A program made the translations under genes and the position numbers. From the IMG/VR virus record IMGVR_UViG_3300025889_018102, positions 91,950-155,949 of that record: a DNA stretch of 64,000 nucleotides; one strand, written 5' to 3'. The notes below the pieces were generated by a model that saw only the letters and a program-made list of their open reading frames with translations, did no database searches and had not been told where the DNA came from. Below are positions 36,161-45,010 of the stretch, one piece after another. How positions within the stretch are numbered: the stretch's first letter is position 1; every line of letters begins with the position of its first letter. Origin of the DNA: a virus.

Positions 36161-36979
36161 ATGTCTGAAACTCGTGTTGAACAAAAATCAATCTCTGTAG
36201 CAGAATTACAAAAAAATAAACTTTTTATTGCCACACCTTGTTATGGTGGAGCATTAACAGAACCATATTTTAAAAGTATTTTACGTTTAGTTTTCTTTTG
36301 TGATAAACATAATATTCCTTTGCAGTTTGGAACTATTGCAAATGAAAGTCTAGTTCCTAGAGCACGAAATACATTAACTGCTTTCTTTTTAAAATCTGAT
36401 TGTACACATTTATTTTTTATTGATGCTGATATTGAATTTAAGGTAGACGATGTAATCCGTTTACTTGCAGCTGATAAAGATGTTGCTGTTGGAGCATATC
36501 CCAAAAAGGGTATTAATTGGACTGCAGTAAAAGAAAGTGTTTTACGTGATCCAGAAGTAACTGATGATGTTCTTGCTTGTGCGGGTAGTGAATATGCTAT
36601 CAATTTTAATTTCTCATCTTTAGAAGATAGAACAGTTGCCATTACTAATGGCTTAATGTCTTTAAAAGATGCGGGAACTGGATTTATGATGATTAAGCGT
36701 GAAGTTATACAAAAAATGACTGAAGCATATCCCGAACTTCAATATAATAATGATATCAATGTTGATAAAGAATTAGATAAATATACATATGCATTATTTG
36801 ATACTATTATCGAAGAAGAATCGAAGCGGTATTTGTCAGAGGATTATACATTCTGCCGGCGATGGCAAAAACTTGGTGGTGACATTTGGCTTGATCCAAA
36901 TGTTTCATTGAATCATTTTGGTACAATTCCCTTTAGAGGTAATCCTTTTGTTATTTTTGAAAAAACAAAAATTTCTTAA
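36161..36979 (+). CDS. GT-A type glycosyltransferase-like protein
   Basis: A 272-residue protein with KLFIATPCYGG at residues 20-30, ANESLVPRARN at 60-70, FFIDADIEF with the DxD at 88-90, AVGAYPKKGINW and DAGTGFMMIKREV, and a late SEDYTFCRRWQKLGG acid region. The same motif order is found in the shorter transferase at 17105. Genes of this family regularly flank uvsY-uvsW in marine T4-like phages. Substrate unknown; it may glycosylate a virion protein or the cell surface. It is 3 bp from uvsY. Confidence 0.75.
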   Translation: MSETRVEQKSISVAELQKNKLFIATPCYGGALTEPYFKSILRLVFFCDKHNIPLQFGTIANESLVPRARNTLTAFFLKSDCTHLFFIDADIEFKVDDVIRLLAADKDVAVGAYPKKGINWTAVKESVLRDPEVTDDVLACAGSEYAINFNFSSLEDRTVAITNGLMSLKDAGTGFMMIKREVIQKMTEAYPELQYNNDINVDKELDKYTYALFDTIIEEESKRYLSEDYTFCRRWQKLGGDIWLDPNVSLNHFGTIPFRGNPFVIFEKTKIS

Positions 36980-36981
36980 TT

Positions 36982-37422
36982 ATGAAATTAACAGAGCTTC
37001 AAAATCTTTGGGAAAAAGACTCAAAGATTGATGAAACAAATTTAGGTAAAGAAGCAACAAGGATTCCCACATTACATGCCAAATATTTAAATTTTCTTTC
37101 TTCTGCAAAACTTAGTTTAAGAAAAGCAGAATCAAATTACTTTTTTATGCGAAGAAAGAAATTTAGATATTATCGTGGTGAGATGACACAGGCAGAATTA
37201 CTTTCTGAAGAATGGGAACAATGGCAAGGAACTAAACCATTGAAAAATGAAATGGATGAGTTTCTTTCCCATGATCAAGATCTTGTAGAGCTACAAGATA
37301 AAGTAGAATATTTTAAAACTGTCATCTATCATCTGGAGCAAATCATTAGATCACTTAATTCAAGAACATGGGATATTAAAAACCATATAGAATGGCTTAA
37401 GTGGACTAATGGTTCATTTTAA
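36982..37422 (+). CDS. uvsY: Recombination mediator UvsY
   Basis: A 146-residue basic helical protein: LTELQNLWEKDSKIDETNLGKEATRIPTLHAKYL at the start and AESNYFFMRRKKFRYYRGEM are typical of UvsY. UvsY loads the UvsX recombinase on gp32-coated single-stranded DNA. It is joined to uvsW by a one-base overlap, the same order as in T4. Confidence 0.92.
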   Translation: MKLTELQNLWEKDSKIDETNLGKEATRIPTLHAKYLNFLSSAKLSLRKAESNYFFMRRKKFRYYRGEMTQAELLSEEWEQWQGTKPLKNEMDEFLSHDQDLVELQDKVEYFKTVIYHLEQIIRSLNSRTWDIKNHIEWLKWTNGSF

Positions 37423-38915
37423 TGACCGATATAATAAAGATACATAAAAAGGATGAAGTCCATCTAAAAGTAGATGCTTCGCCTTCAATTTTACAGGAAC
37501 TACAAGAGTATTTTACTTTTGATGTACCTGGAGCAAAATTCCATCCACTATATAGAAATAAAATGTGGGATGGAAAAGTTCGCCTCATTACTCCTTTTAC
37601 ACGAGAACTATATATCGGATTAAAAGATTATCTGCAAAAATTTGCTGAAAATAATGACTATAGTTTTGATCAAACCGCATATATACCTATAGCAGATATT
37701 GTAACATATGAAGAAGTAAAAGAATTTTGTAATTCCCTTGTACCAACATCTAATGAAAAAAGAATTGATTATAGAGATTATCAACTTGATGCTATTTATC
37801 AAGGTATAAAAGAAGGACGAAAATTATTATTATCACCTACAGGTTCAGGGAAATCTCTTATAATATATAGTTTAATTCGTTGGCATCATCTTAGAAATAG
37901 AAAACAACTTGTTATAGTACCCACTACATCATTAGTGGAACAGATGTTTACAGATTTCAAAGATTATTCATATGAAAATAAATGGAATACAGATGAATAC
38001 TGTTATAAAATTTATGGTGGATCGGAAAAAACTGCAGATCATGATGTAACAATATCAACATGGCAATCTTTACAAAGATTACCAAAAAGTTTCTTTGAAC
38101 AGTTTGATTGTGTTTATGGAGATGAATGCCATCAATATAAAGCAAAATCTCTATCAGGTATAATTACAAAATGTATTAAAACTCCTTATAAAATTGGAAC
38201 AACAGGAACATTAGATGGTACACAAACACATAAATTAGTACTAGAAGGTCTTTTTGGTTCTGTTTATAAAGTTACTACTACGAAAGAGTTAATGACAAAT
38301 AAACAGTTAGCCGAGTTAAGAATCTATTGTATTACATTAAGTTATGATGATAATACAAGAAAGCTATTATCTAAAGCGGATTATCAAACTGAAATAGATT
38401 TTTTAGTAACTAATTCAAAAAGAAATACCTTTATAAAGAATTTAGCTCTTTCTCGTAAAGGTAATACGTTAGTGTTATTTCAATATGTAGAGAAGCATGG
38501 AAAAGTTCTTTATGAAATGATTAAAGAAAAAGGTGAAGAGAGTAGAAAAATTTTCTTTATACATGGTGGAACAGAAGCTGAGCAACGTGAATCTATTAGA
38601 GCTATAACTGAAAAAGAACTTGATTCTATTATTGTAGCATCTTATGGTACATTTTCGGCAGGAGTAAATATTAAAAATCTTCATAATATTATTTTTGCTA
38701 GCCCCTCTAAATCTCGTATAAGAAATTTACAATCAATTGGTAGAGGATTACGTATATCAGATACAAAAACCGAATGTAATTTATATGATATAGGTGATGA
38801 TCTTAGTTGGAAAAGAAGAAAAAATTTTACATTACAACATTTGGTTGAACGTGTTAAAATCTATACAAGTGAATCTTTCAATTACAAGTTAATAGAGGTA
38901 AAATTAAATGAATAA
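37422..38915 (+). CDS. uvsW: DNA/RNA helicase UvsW
   Basis: A 497-residue SF2 helicase. Residues 1-60 (KVDASPSILQELQEYFTFDVPGAKFHP...MWDG) form the UvsW N-terminal DNA-binding domain. Motifs: Q-like RDYQLDAI (118-125), Walker A SPTGSGKS (138-145), DECH (234-237), GTTGTL (motif III), and QSIGRGLR (motif VI) near residue 435. UvsW remodels R-loops and stalled forks and shuts off origin-primed replication late in infection. It overlaps the next gene by 8 bp. Confidence 0.94.
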   Translation: MTDIIKIHKKDEVHLKVDASPSILQELQEYFTFDVPGAKFHPLYRNKMWDGKVRLITPFTRELYIGLKDYLQKFAENNDYSFDQTAYIPIADIVTYEEVKEFCNSLVPTSNEKRIDYRDYQLDAIYQGIKEGRKLLLSPTGSGKSLIIYSLIRWHHLRNRKQLVIVPTTSLVEQMFTDFKDYSYENKWNTDEYCYKIYGGSEKTADHDVTISTWQSLQRLPKSFFEQFDCVYGDECHQYKAKSLSGIITKCIKTPYKIGTTGTLDGTQTHKLVLEGLFGSVYKVTTTKELMTNKQLAELRIYCITLSYDDNTRKLLSKADYQTEIDFLVTNSKRNTFIKNLALSRKGNTLVLFQYVEKHGKVLYEMIKEKGEESRKIFFIHGGTEAEQRESIRAITEKELDSIIVASYGTFSAGVNIKNLHNIIFASPSKSRIRNLQSIGRGLRISDTKTECNLYDIGDDLSWKRRKNFTLQHLVERVKIYTSESFNYKLIEVKLNE

Positions 38916-39321
38916 CGAAACAGATACAGAAGAAATAGAATTCCTTTTTGTTAAACTTGTTAATGGAGAAAATCTTCTTTGTGCATCAAAAAAAATAACT
39001 AAAACAGATTATCCTTTCTTAGAGGCAATAGAACCCATAGAAGTAGTTTCATTCAAAATGCCAATTAATGGTGTTATTATGGAACGTTATATTATGCAAA
39101 AATGGATACCTTTTTGTGATGCAAATATTATACAGATTCCACATAAAAATATACTTTTTATTGGTGAGCTTTCAAATATGTTTAAAGAAAGATATTTGGA
39201 ATATTTAAAGACAACACCCAATGAAGATTTTATGAATTCTGAAGAAGATGATGAAGATTTTGATGAAATAGATGAGATGTTACAAAGAGAAATAACAGAA
39301 ACTAAGAAATGGTTACATTGA
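38908..39321 (+). CDS. Small acidic conserved protein upstream of gp55
   Basis: A 137-residue protein starting with an acidic run (NNETDTEEIEFLFVKLVNGENLLC) and a beta-rich core that recalls Sm-like barrels (LVNGENLLCASKKI...IEVVSFKMP). It ends in an acidic SEEDDEDFDEIDEML helix. A comparable gene stands between uvsW and gp55 in many marine T4-like phages. Its function is not known; location suggests a link to transcription or replication. Its stop overlaps the gp55 start as TGATG. Confidence 0.6.
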   Translation: MNNETDTEEIEFLFVKLVNGENLLCASKKITKTDYPFLEAIEPIEVVSFKMPINGVIMERYIMQKWIPFCDANIIQIPHKNILFIGELSNMFKERYLEYLKTTPNEDFMNSEEDDEDFDEIDEMLQREITETKKWLH

Positions 39322-39863
39322 TGAAAAAAGAAGCAAATTATATAGATAATAAAAAGTTTTTACAAGCATTGATTGATTATAAAGAAACATGTAAAATAGC
39401 AGAAGAATCTAACAAAGATACTCCTATAGTTACAGAATATTTGGGTGAATGCTTTATAAAGATCTCAACTCATCTAAGTTATAAGATGAACTTTATTAAT
39501 TATACTTTTAAAGATGATATGATTTCTGATGGCATAGAAAATTGTTTAGTTGCAGTTAGAAAATTTGATCCAACTAAATCTGAAAACCCATTCGCATATT
39601 TTACACAAATAGTTTTCTATGCTTTTGTTAGACGAATACAAAAAGAAAAACGTCAACAAGTTACTAAATACAAGATGATGGAAAATTTTGATCTAGAAGA
39701 AATCATTACTCAGGAACAAGATTTTGGTGATTTTGATAGTCAAATTTTAGATAATATTAGAAAGCAAATGGAATATTTAGATATAGAAAAGAAACATAAT
39801 GTAGATAGAAAACAAAAAGTACCTGAGGTGAAAAAAACTTCTTTAAATTTTGACGAACTGTGA
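39321..39863 (+). CDS. gp55: Late-transcription sigma factor gp55
   Basis: A 180-residue protein from the ATG at 39321, which overlaps the upstream stop as ATGA; the ATG at 39309 would add four residues but lacks a family match. ANYIDNKKFLQALIDYKETCK at the start and FINYTFKDDMISDGIENCLVAVRKFDPTKSENPFAYFTQIVFYAFVRRIQKEKRQ are the sigma-region-2 core of gp55. It directs RNA polymerase to TATAAATA promoters, together with the sliding clamp and gp33. Those promoters occur in this window before gp13, gp18, gp22 and gp23. Confidence 0.94.
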   Translation: MKKEANYIDNKKFLQALIDYKETCKIAEESNKDTPIVTEYLGECFIKISTHLSYKMNFINYTFKDDMISDGIENCLVAVRKFDPTKSENPFAYFTQIVFYAFVRRIQKEKRQQVTKYKMMENFDLEEIITQEQDFGDFDSQILDNIRKQMEYLDIEKKHNVDRKQKVPEVKKTSLNFDEL

Positions 39864-39874
39864 GATGAACTTCT

Positions 39875-40714
39875 ATGAGTAAAATTAAAGTTTCAGAATT
39901 ATTCTATTCAATACAAGGTGAAGGTAGATATATGGGAGTACCAAGTATCTTTCTTCGTACTTTTGGATGTAATTTTAGTTGTGGTGGATTTGGAATGCCC
40001 AAAGGAGAATTAAGTGCAGAACGACTTAAAATCGCAGCTAATGGAAAGACTTACGCAACTTATAGGGATCTTCCTCTTGTTAGTACTGGCTGTGATAGTT
40101 ATGCTTCTTGGGATCCTGCTTTTAAGCATCTTAGCCCTGTTCTTAGTATCGATACTATTGTTAACACCATTATGGGGCTCTTACCACATGGTATGTGGAG
40201 GGAGGAACATCTGGTAATTACAGGCGGAGAACCATTACTTGGATGGCAAAGAGCATATAAAGATCTTTTATCACATGAAATGATGTATGATCTTGCCGAA
40301 TTGACTTTTGAAACAAATGGAACACAGTCTTTACATGAGGATCTATACGATTATCTTTGTAATTGGGCAACTCCAGATAATATTACATTTTCAGTCTCAC
40401 CTAAATTATCTGAATCAGGTGAAAAATGGTCTGAAGCAGTTATTCCTGATATTGTTGTAGAATATCAAAGTATTGGTTATACTTATTTAAAGTTTGTTAT
40501 CTCAAGAGAAGAAAGTCTTGAAGAAGTAGAACAAGCTGTAAGTGAATATGTTAAAGCAGGATTTGGGGGTCCAGTGTATTTGATGCCCGTTGGAGGAACA
40601 GAGGAAGTATATTCGCTAAATAATCGTAAAGTTGCAGAGATGGCAATGAAACGAGGATGGAGATATTCAGATAGATTGCAAGTTCCTTTATTTAAAAATG
40701 AATGGGGAACCTAG
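39875..40714 (+). CDS. queE: QueE-like 7-carboxy-7-deazaguanine synthase (radical SAM)
   Basis: A 279-residue radical SAM enzyme. SELFYSIQGEGRYMGVPSIFLRTFGC (residues 7-32) is the QueE start. The cluster cysteines appear as C32, C36 and C73: GCNFSC is separated from CDSYASWDPA by about 36 residues, where most QueE have two. VITGGEPLLGWQ (SAM-binding GGEP) and FETNGTQ follow. It turns 6-carboxytetrahydropterin into CDG, on the way to preQ0. It begins the deazaguanine gene group, after gp55 by 11 bp, and touches the next gene. Confidence 0.88.
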   Translation: MSKIKVSELFYSIQGEGRYMGVPSIFLRTFGCNFSCGGFGMPKGELSAERLKIAANGKTYATYRDLPLVSTGCDSYASWDPAFKHLSPVLSIDTIVNTIMGLLPHGMWREEHLVITGGEPLLGWQRAYKDLLSHEMMYDLAELTFETNGTQSLHEDLYDYLCNWATPDNITFSVSPKLSESGEKWSEAVIPDIVVEYQSIGYTYLKFVISREESLEEVEQAVSEYVKAGFGGPVYLMPVGGTEEVYSLNNRKVAEMAMKRGWRYSDRLQVPLFKNEWGT

Positions 40715-41134
40715 ATGAATTATACCTTTGACATGTTTAGTGATGATATAAACAATATTGTTAAACAAATTAAAGAAGATAAGTTTGAGCCATTTACAGT
40801 AATAGGGATTACACGAGGTGGATTGATCCCTGCTACAATGTTAGCACATGCTCTTAATATTAAGAATGTTGAGGCTTTAAATTTTAATGATGATTTAAAA
40901 CTCAATCCCATATTTAGAGTAATAAACAAGTACAATTTAGAAGTTCTCGTTGTGGATGATATTGTTGATACGGGTGATACTTTTTTAAAAGTTAAAAAAC
41001 TTTTTCCTAATTGCAAATATACCTCATTGATTTATAATAGAGGTCAGATATTAGGTGAACCAGATTTTTATGGTAGAACAATTGACAAGACATTAGATCC
41101 TAGTTGGATTACTTTTTGGTGGGAAAATGAATAA
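40715..41134 (+). CDS. Phosphoribosyltransferase (purine PRTase family)
   Basis: A 139-residue type I PRTase. ITRGGLIPATMLAHAL at about residues 32-47 is the PP-binding loop region, and LVVDDIVDTGDTF at residues 79-91 is the PRPP-binding motif. It lacks the long hood of full-length HPRT and is closest in shape to small xanthine/guanine PRTases. Members of this type sit among 7-deazaguanine genes in marine phages, so salvage of a purine or deazapurine base is a plausible job, but base specificity cannot be read. It overlaps the next gene by 8 bp. Confidence 0.78.
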   Translation: MNYTFDMFSDDINNIVKQIKEDKFEPFTVIGITRGGLIPATMLAHALNIKNVEALNFNDDLKLNPIFRVINKYNLEVLVVDDIVDTGDTFLKVKKLFPNCKYTSLIYNRGQILGEPDFYGRTIDKTLDPSWITFWWENE

Positions 41135-41639
41135 ACAGAATGTGATGATTGACTTAGAAACTATGTCAACTAGATCTAATGCTGCAATTTGTTCTATTGG
41201 TGCAGTAAAATTTACAATTGAGAGTGGCATTATAGACACATTCTATTGTACAATAGAGGCTCAATCATGTAAGAATTATGGATTGCACTTTTCAAAAGAT
41301 ACAATTGAATGGTGGATGAAGCAAAATAAAGAAGCACTTAAAGCATTGACTATAGATTGTATATCTTTAGATGATGCTTTAACAAAGTTTAAAGAATGGT
41401 ATGGTGAAAAAAGTTTATTTACATGGGGTAATGGTGCTGGATTTGATAATGTAATTATGGAAAATGCTTATTTTGCTATAGGAAATATACGTCCATGGAA
41501 TTGGTGGGATGATAGATGTTATAGAACAATTAAAAATATTATTGTTCTTCCTGAAGATGAAAGAGAAGGTGTTTATCATAATGCTTTAGATGATGCAATC
41601 CATCAAACAAAACATTTACTTAAAATAATGAGGTCATAA
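41127..41639 (+). CDS. DEDD-family 3'-5' exonuclease (DexA/Rv2179c-like)
   Basis: A 170-residue exonuclease: MIDLETMSTRSNAAICSIGAV (D9, E11), GFDNVIMENA and YHNALDDAIHQ give the DEDDh residues. WWMKQNKEAL is typical of DexA and the Rv2179c-like group. It could degrade single-stranded or host DNA, or trim RNA. It is in the middle of the deazaguanine operon, overlapping folE by 1 base; no direct link to modification is evident. Confidence 0.82.
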   Translation: MNKQNVMIDLETMSTRSNAAICSIGAVKFTIESGIIDTFYCTIEAQSCKNYGLHFSKDTIEWWMKQNKEALKALTIDCISLDDALTKFKEWYGEKSLFTWGNGAGFDNVIMENAYFAIGNIRPWNWWDDRCYRTIKNIIVLPEDEREGVYHNALDDAIHQTKHLLKIMRS

Positions 41640-42307
41640 TGGCAATTTCTGATAAAATTCGTGCTCGTATCAATGAAGCAGGTGCATCATTTGTTTCTAA
41701 TGATAATATTTCAGAATATTTGAAACCTGGTGAAAAAGAAAAATTAATTGAAGAGATTGAAAAGAAGATGCGCGGTATCTTACAATCTCTTGTTATCGAT
41801 ATTGATAACGATCATAATACGAAAGAAACTGCTCATAGAGTAGCGAAGATGTGGATTAATGAAGTATTTGGTGGTAGATATGATCCTGCACCCGATGTAA
41901 CAAGTTTTCCAAATATAGGTTATAAAAATTTATATACTTGTGGACCTATTTCTATTCGTAGTACATGTGCTCATCATTTTCAAAATATTGTTGGAAGTTG
42001 TTGGGTAGGAGTTTTACCTAATGAAAAAGTTATTGGTTTGTCAAAGTTTAATCGAATTGTACATCATATTGCTGAAAGACCACAGATTCAAGAGGAGATG
42101 ACTACTCAAATTGCTGACGCTCTTGTAAAATTCGCGGAGACACCTGATATTGCTGTTGTTATTAAAGCAGAGCATCATTGTATGACTCATAGAGGAGTTA
42201 GAGAACATGAGTCAGATATGACCACTGCAGTTATGCGTGGTTGTTTTTTAGAAGATAAAAGCATTAAAGAAGAATTTTATCAAATTTTAAATCTGAGGCA
42301 AAAGTAA
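41639..42307 (+). CDS. folE: GTP cyclohydrolase I (FolE)
   Basis: A 222-residue protein with the zinc ligands C110, H113 and C181 and catalytic H112 and H179, in STCAHHF and EHHCMTHRG; length and numbering match E. coli FolE. GLSKFNRIVHHIAERPQIQEEMT is the conserved core. It turns GTP into dihydroneopterin triphosphate, the first step to folate and to queuosine/7-deazaguanine. Placed between queE and dpdA and with queD in the same group, the second use is likely. It precedes the transglycosylase gene by 2 bp. Confidence 0.95.
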   Translation: MAISDKIRARINEAGASFVSNDNISEYLKPGEKEKLIEEIEKKMRGILQSLVIDIDNDHNTKETAHRVAKMWINEVFGGRYDPAPDVTSFPNIGYKNLYTCGPISIRSTCAHHFQNIVGSCWVGVLPNEKVIGLSKFNRIVHHIAERPQIQEEMTTQIADALVKFAETPDIAVVIKAEHHCMTHRGVREHESDMTTAVMRGCFLEDKSIKEEFYQILNLRQK

Positions 42308-42309
42308 TT

Positions 42310-43575
42310 ATGCAAAATGTTAAATTTGAATATGTTGCCTCAGGTTTTAGTTATTTTAGAATCAATAAGAAGAATGGATTAACTCCAAATATTCTAGATT
42401 TTTTCAAAAAAACATATGCATCTATAAACGATAAACACAATCATAAAGTTTCATTACTTTATAATGCCTTTGTTGAAACTGCTCATGGTGAGATGTTTCA
42501 AGATACTGTAAGACCTTTAGTTCATCAAATTCATGCTGATTCGGGTGGATTGCAGATGATTACTTTAGGTAAAACTATTACTGAACAACTTAAGATGGAT
42601 ATTTATGCTAATCAAGCAAAATATAGTGATGTTGCTATGTCTTTTGATATGATTCCAGTAAAAGTTTTAGGTGATCGATCTGTAAGATTAGATACTACTA
42701 CAAGAAAATTTGATCCAGAATCATTAGAGTCATGTGCTAAAGAATCTGGTAAAAATTTAGAAAAACAAATACAATATTTCTTAGATCAAAAATCTAAAAC
42801 TAAACCTTTTCTAATTGCTCAAGGTAATTGTTATGATTCTTATATGAAATGGGTTGAATTAATGTTAAAAGAAATTCCATCTAATCATGTAAAGTATATT
42901 GGTGGAATTGCTATGGGAGCCGCTGCTTTAGGTAAAGGAACATTAGAAGATATTAAACGAGCATTTTACTTTACTCAATTACCCATTGAATTAGAACATA
43001 ATCATATGCATCTTTTAGGTGTAGGTGCATTTCCTAGAATGATTCCTACTTTAGTATTTGTTCAAAATGAACTATATAAAAATATGGTTATCAGTTATGA
43101 TTCAACCACACATACTGCTTCTATAACAAGAGGATTATATTTTTATAAAACAAAAATGTTAAATTATCCTAGATATCTTAATTTAGATTATGAGACTATT
43201 CATAAAGATATAAATAGTAATTTTCCTAATGTTTTTAACCACGATGTGCATCTCTTGCATGAATGTTTAAATAATCCACCATCTGTTATAGCAAAGAAAT
43301 ATGGTTCAACAGATCCTTCTATAGAAACAGCAGTTGCATATATTTCATCCGCTATTAAAAATTTTGCTAAATGTGTAGATCATATGGTTAATAATGAAGA
43401 AGATATGTTAAAACTTTTATCTCCGATTTATCAAAGTGCATTTAGATCTTTAAAAGAAGTACAAACTTTAGAAGATTTCAATAAATGGTTAAGTTCTGTT
43501 GGTAAATATATTGACAGTGATGCGTTAGGGATTTATAATCCTACTCCAGCACTTGAAGCATTATTTGGAGAATAA
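42310..43575 (+). CDS. dpdA: DpdA-like DNA 7-deazaguanine transglycosylase
   Basis: A 421-residue TGT-fold protein. IHADSGGLQMI (D77) matches the TGT DSGG.Q substrate-site motif, AMSFDMIP (D113), LIAQGN (171-173) matches QGG, GGIAMG (198-203) matches GGLAVGE, and LLGVGAFPRM is followed by ISYDST with D264 as likely nucleophile. The Cys-rich zinc site of bacterial Tgt is not seen, as in known phage DpdA. It would swap guanine in DNA for a 7-deazaguanine base. The operon with queE, folE and queD supports a DNA-modifying role over a tRNA role; paralog type (DpdA1, DpdA2 and so on) is uncertain. Confidence 0.83.
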   Translation: MQNVKFEYVASGFSYFRINKKNGLTPNILDFFKKTYASINDKHNHKVSLLYNAFVETAHGEMFQDTVRPLVHQIHADSGGLQMITLGKTITEQLKMDIYANQAKYSDVAMSFDMIPVKVLGDRSVRLDTTTRKFDPESLESCAKESGKNLEKQIQYFLDQKSKTKPFLIAQGNCYDSYMKWVELMLKEIPSNHVKYIGGIAMGAAALGKGTLEDIKRAFYFTQLPIELEHNHMHLLGVGAFPRMIPTLVFVQNELYKNMVISYDSTTHTASITRGLYFYKTKMLNYPRYLNLDYETIHKDINSNFPNVFNHDVHLLHECLNNPPSVIAKKYGSTDPSIETAVAYISSAIKNFAKCVDHMVNNEEDMLKLLSPIYQSAFRSLKEVQTLEDFNKWLSSVGKYIDSDALGIYNPTPALEALFGE

Positions 43576-43576
43576 G

Positions 43577-43957
43577 ATGGTTAAAAGACGAATTGAAGTT
43601 AAGTTTACAAAAGAGGGAGTACATAGTTATCCAGCCGCTGCTATAGATTCCAATTTAAAGACTGGTGATTATTTAGATGTATCTTTTTTAGCTAATGCTC
43701 ATAGACACATCTTTCATTTTTATGTATCACTTGAAGTAACACATAATGATAGAGAAGTTGAATTTATACAATTTAAGAGATGGTTGGAAAATTTATATAG
43801 AGTAGGTACTCAATATATAGATTTTAAATCTTGTGAGATGTTAGCTGAAGATTTATATAATCAAATACAAACTCATCCCGTTTATAGTAATAGAGAAACA
43901 GTTATTAAAGTTTATGAAGATGATGAAAATGGAGCCATTTTAGAGTTTAAACCATGA
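43577..43957 (+). CDS. Conserved small protein of the deazaguanine cluster
   Basis: A 126-residue protein. I use the ATG at 43577, two bases after the dpdA stop, in preference to a TTG inside dpdA. KRRIEVKFTKEGVHSYPAAA, SFLANAHRHIFHFYVSLEVTHNDREVEFIQFKRWLENLY and FKSCEMLAEDLYNQI are the main segments. The beta-strand/helix order and HxFHF..V.LEV pattern look somewhat like a T-fold (QueD/PTPS) module but lack the usual zinc ligands and C...HGH. I recognise it as a conserved gene next to 7-deazaguanine genes in marine T4-like phages without known function. It overlaps the next gene by 4 bp. Confidence 0.6.
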   Translation: MVKRRIEVKFTKEGVHSYPAAAIDSNLKTGDYLDVSFLANAHRHIFHFYVSLEVTHNDREVEFIQFKRWLENLYRVGTQYIDFKSCEMLAEDLYNQIQTHPVYSNRETVIKVYEDDENGAILEFKP

Positions 43958-45009
43958 AAACTATTTATATTGTACCTATAGAACCTATAGAACAACGTTA
44001 TACTAAACAATGGTATGATAATATACCTAAGATCTTAGAAAAAGAAATCAAAAAAAATAAATTACAAATTAGAATTGAGAATATAGATGGCACTTTAATT
44101 TCTTCTAGCACTACAAAAGGTGCTTTCTTAGATTTTGGCTCTACAAACCTTTATAAAGCATCTCAAGTAGAAAGAATTTCTTCACTATTTAGTTTTGGAC
44201 AAGTTAAACCAGGAGATAAGTTTCTTGTCACTGATGCATGGAATTTTGTAATAACTTCTATCAAATATATGAGTGAATTACTAAATATACCTGTAGAAAT
44301 TCATTCAATTTGGCATGCCGGCAATTATGATCCTTCAGATATTCTTGGTATGAAGATGACAACAGGTTGGGCATCTAATCAAGAGCGAGCATGGTATTAT
44401 GCAAGTGATTATAATTACTTTGCCACAAATTTTCATAAAGATATGTTTTGTGAAAATTTATGTGTAGGTGCTTTAAAAGCATATAGATCAGGGCAACCAC
44501 ATACTCCTATTATTGAAGAATTAGTTTGTTATAAAGATAACAAAGAACGAAAAAATGTTATCATGTTTCCACATAGATTAAATGAAGATAAACAACCCGA
44601 GATAGTTACAGATTTAAAAACAGATTTCGATATTCTCATTACTCAAGAAAAACATCTCTCCAAAGAACTTTATTATAAGAACTTAAGTGAAGTTAAAGCT
44701 GTATTTAGTTGTTCTTTGCATGAAAATCTTGGTATCAGTATGATGGAGGGAACATTAGCAGGTGCTATACCTATTGTTCCTAATAGATGTTCATATCAAG
44801 AAATGTACCTCGATATATTTAAATATCCATCAGAATGGACTTCATCATTTGATAATTATAAAAAATATAAAAAGAATCTAATCAATTTTATAAACAATCT
44901 TATAAACAATTATGATAATCTATATCAAAGTATGGAGGAACAAAGAAAAGATCTAATTGATAATTATTTAACTCCTACAATTATGATTAATAAACTTTTA
45001 AAGGATTGA
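43954..45009 (+). CDS. GT-B glycosyltransferase inside the deazaguanine operon
   Basis: A 351-residue protein. SIWHAGNYDPSDILGM and ASDYNYFATNFHKDMFCEN in the N-terminal half, FPHRLNEDKQPEIV and a C-terminal FSCSLHENLGISMMEGTLAGAIPIVPNRCSYQEMY follow the GT-B order of family 1/4 transferases, where H/E...E..AxGxP.V binds the nucleotide sugar. It lies between dpdA-linked genes and queD, overlapping one by 4 bp and preceding the other by one base, so it is coexpressed with them. It could glycosylate modified DNA or another target; no membrane segment is visible. The sugar and acceptor are unknown. Confidence 0.72.
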   Translation: MKTIYIVPIEPIEQRYTKQWYDNIPKILEKEIKKNKLQIRIENIDGTLISSSTTKGAFLDFGSTNLYKASQVERISSLFSFGQVKPGDKFLVTDAWNFVITSIKYMSELLNIPVEIHSIWHAGNYDPSDILGMKMTTGWASNQERAWYYASDYNYFATNFHKDMFCENLCVGALKAYRSGQPHTPIIEELVCYKDNKERKNVIMFPHRLNEDKQPEIVTDLKTDFDILITQEKHLSKELYYKNLSEVKAVFSCSLHENLGISMMEGTLAGAIPIVPNRCSYQEMYLDIFKYPSEWTSSFDNYKKYKKNLINFINNLINNYDNLYQSMEEQRKDLIDNYLTPTIMINKLLKD

Positions 45010-45010
45010 T

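Noticed and set aside
43553-43576. TTG start for the small deazaguanine-cluster gene
   Set aside because: It lies inside dpdA; the ATG at 43577 directly after the dpdA stop is the simpler start.
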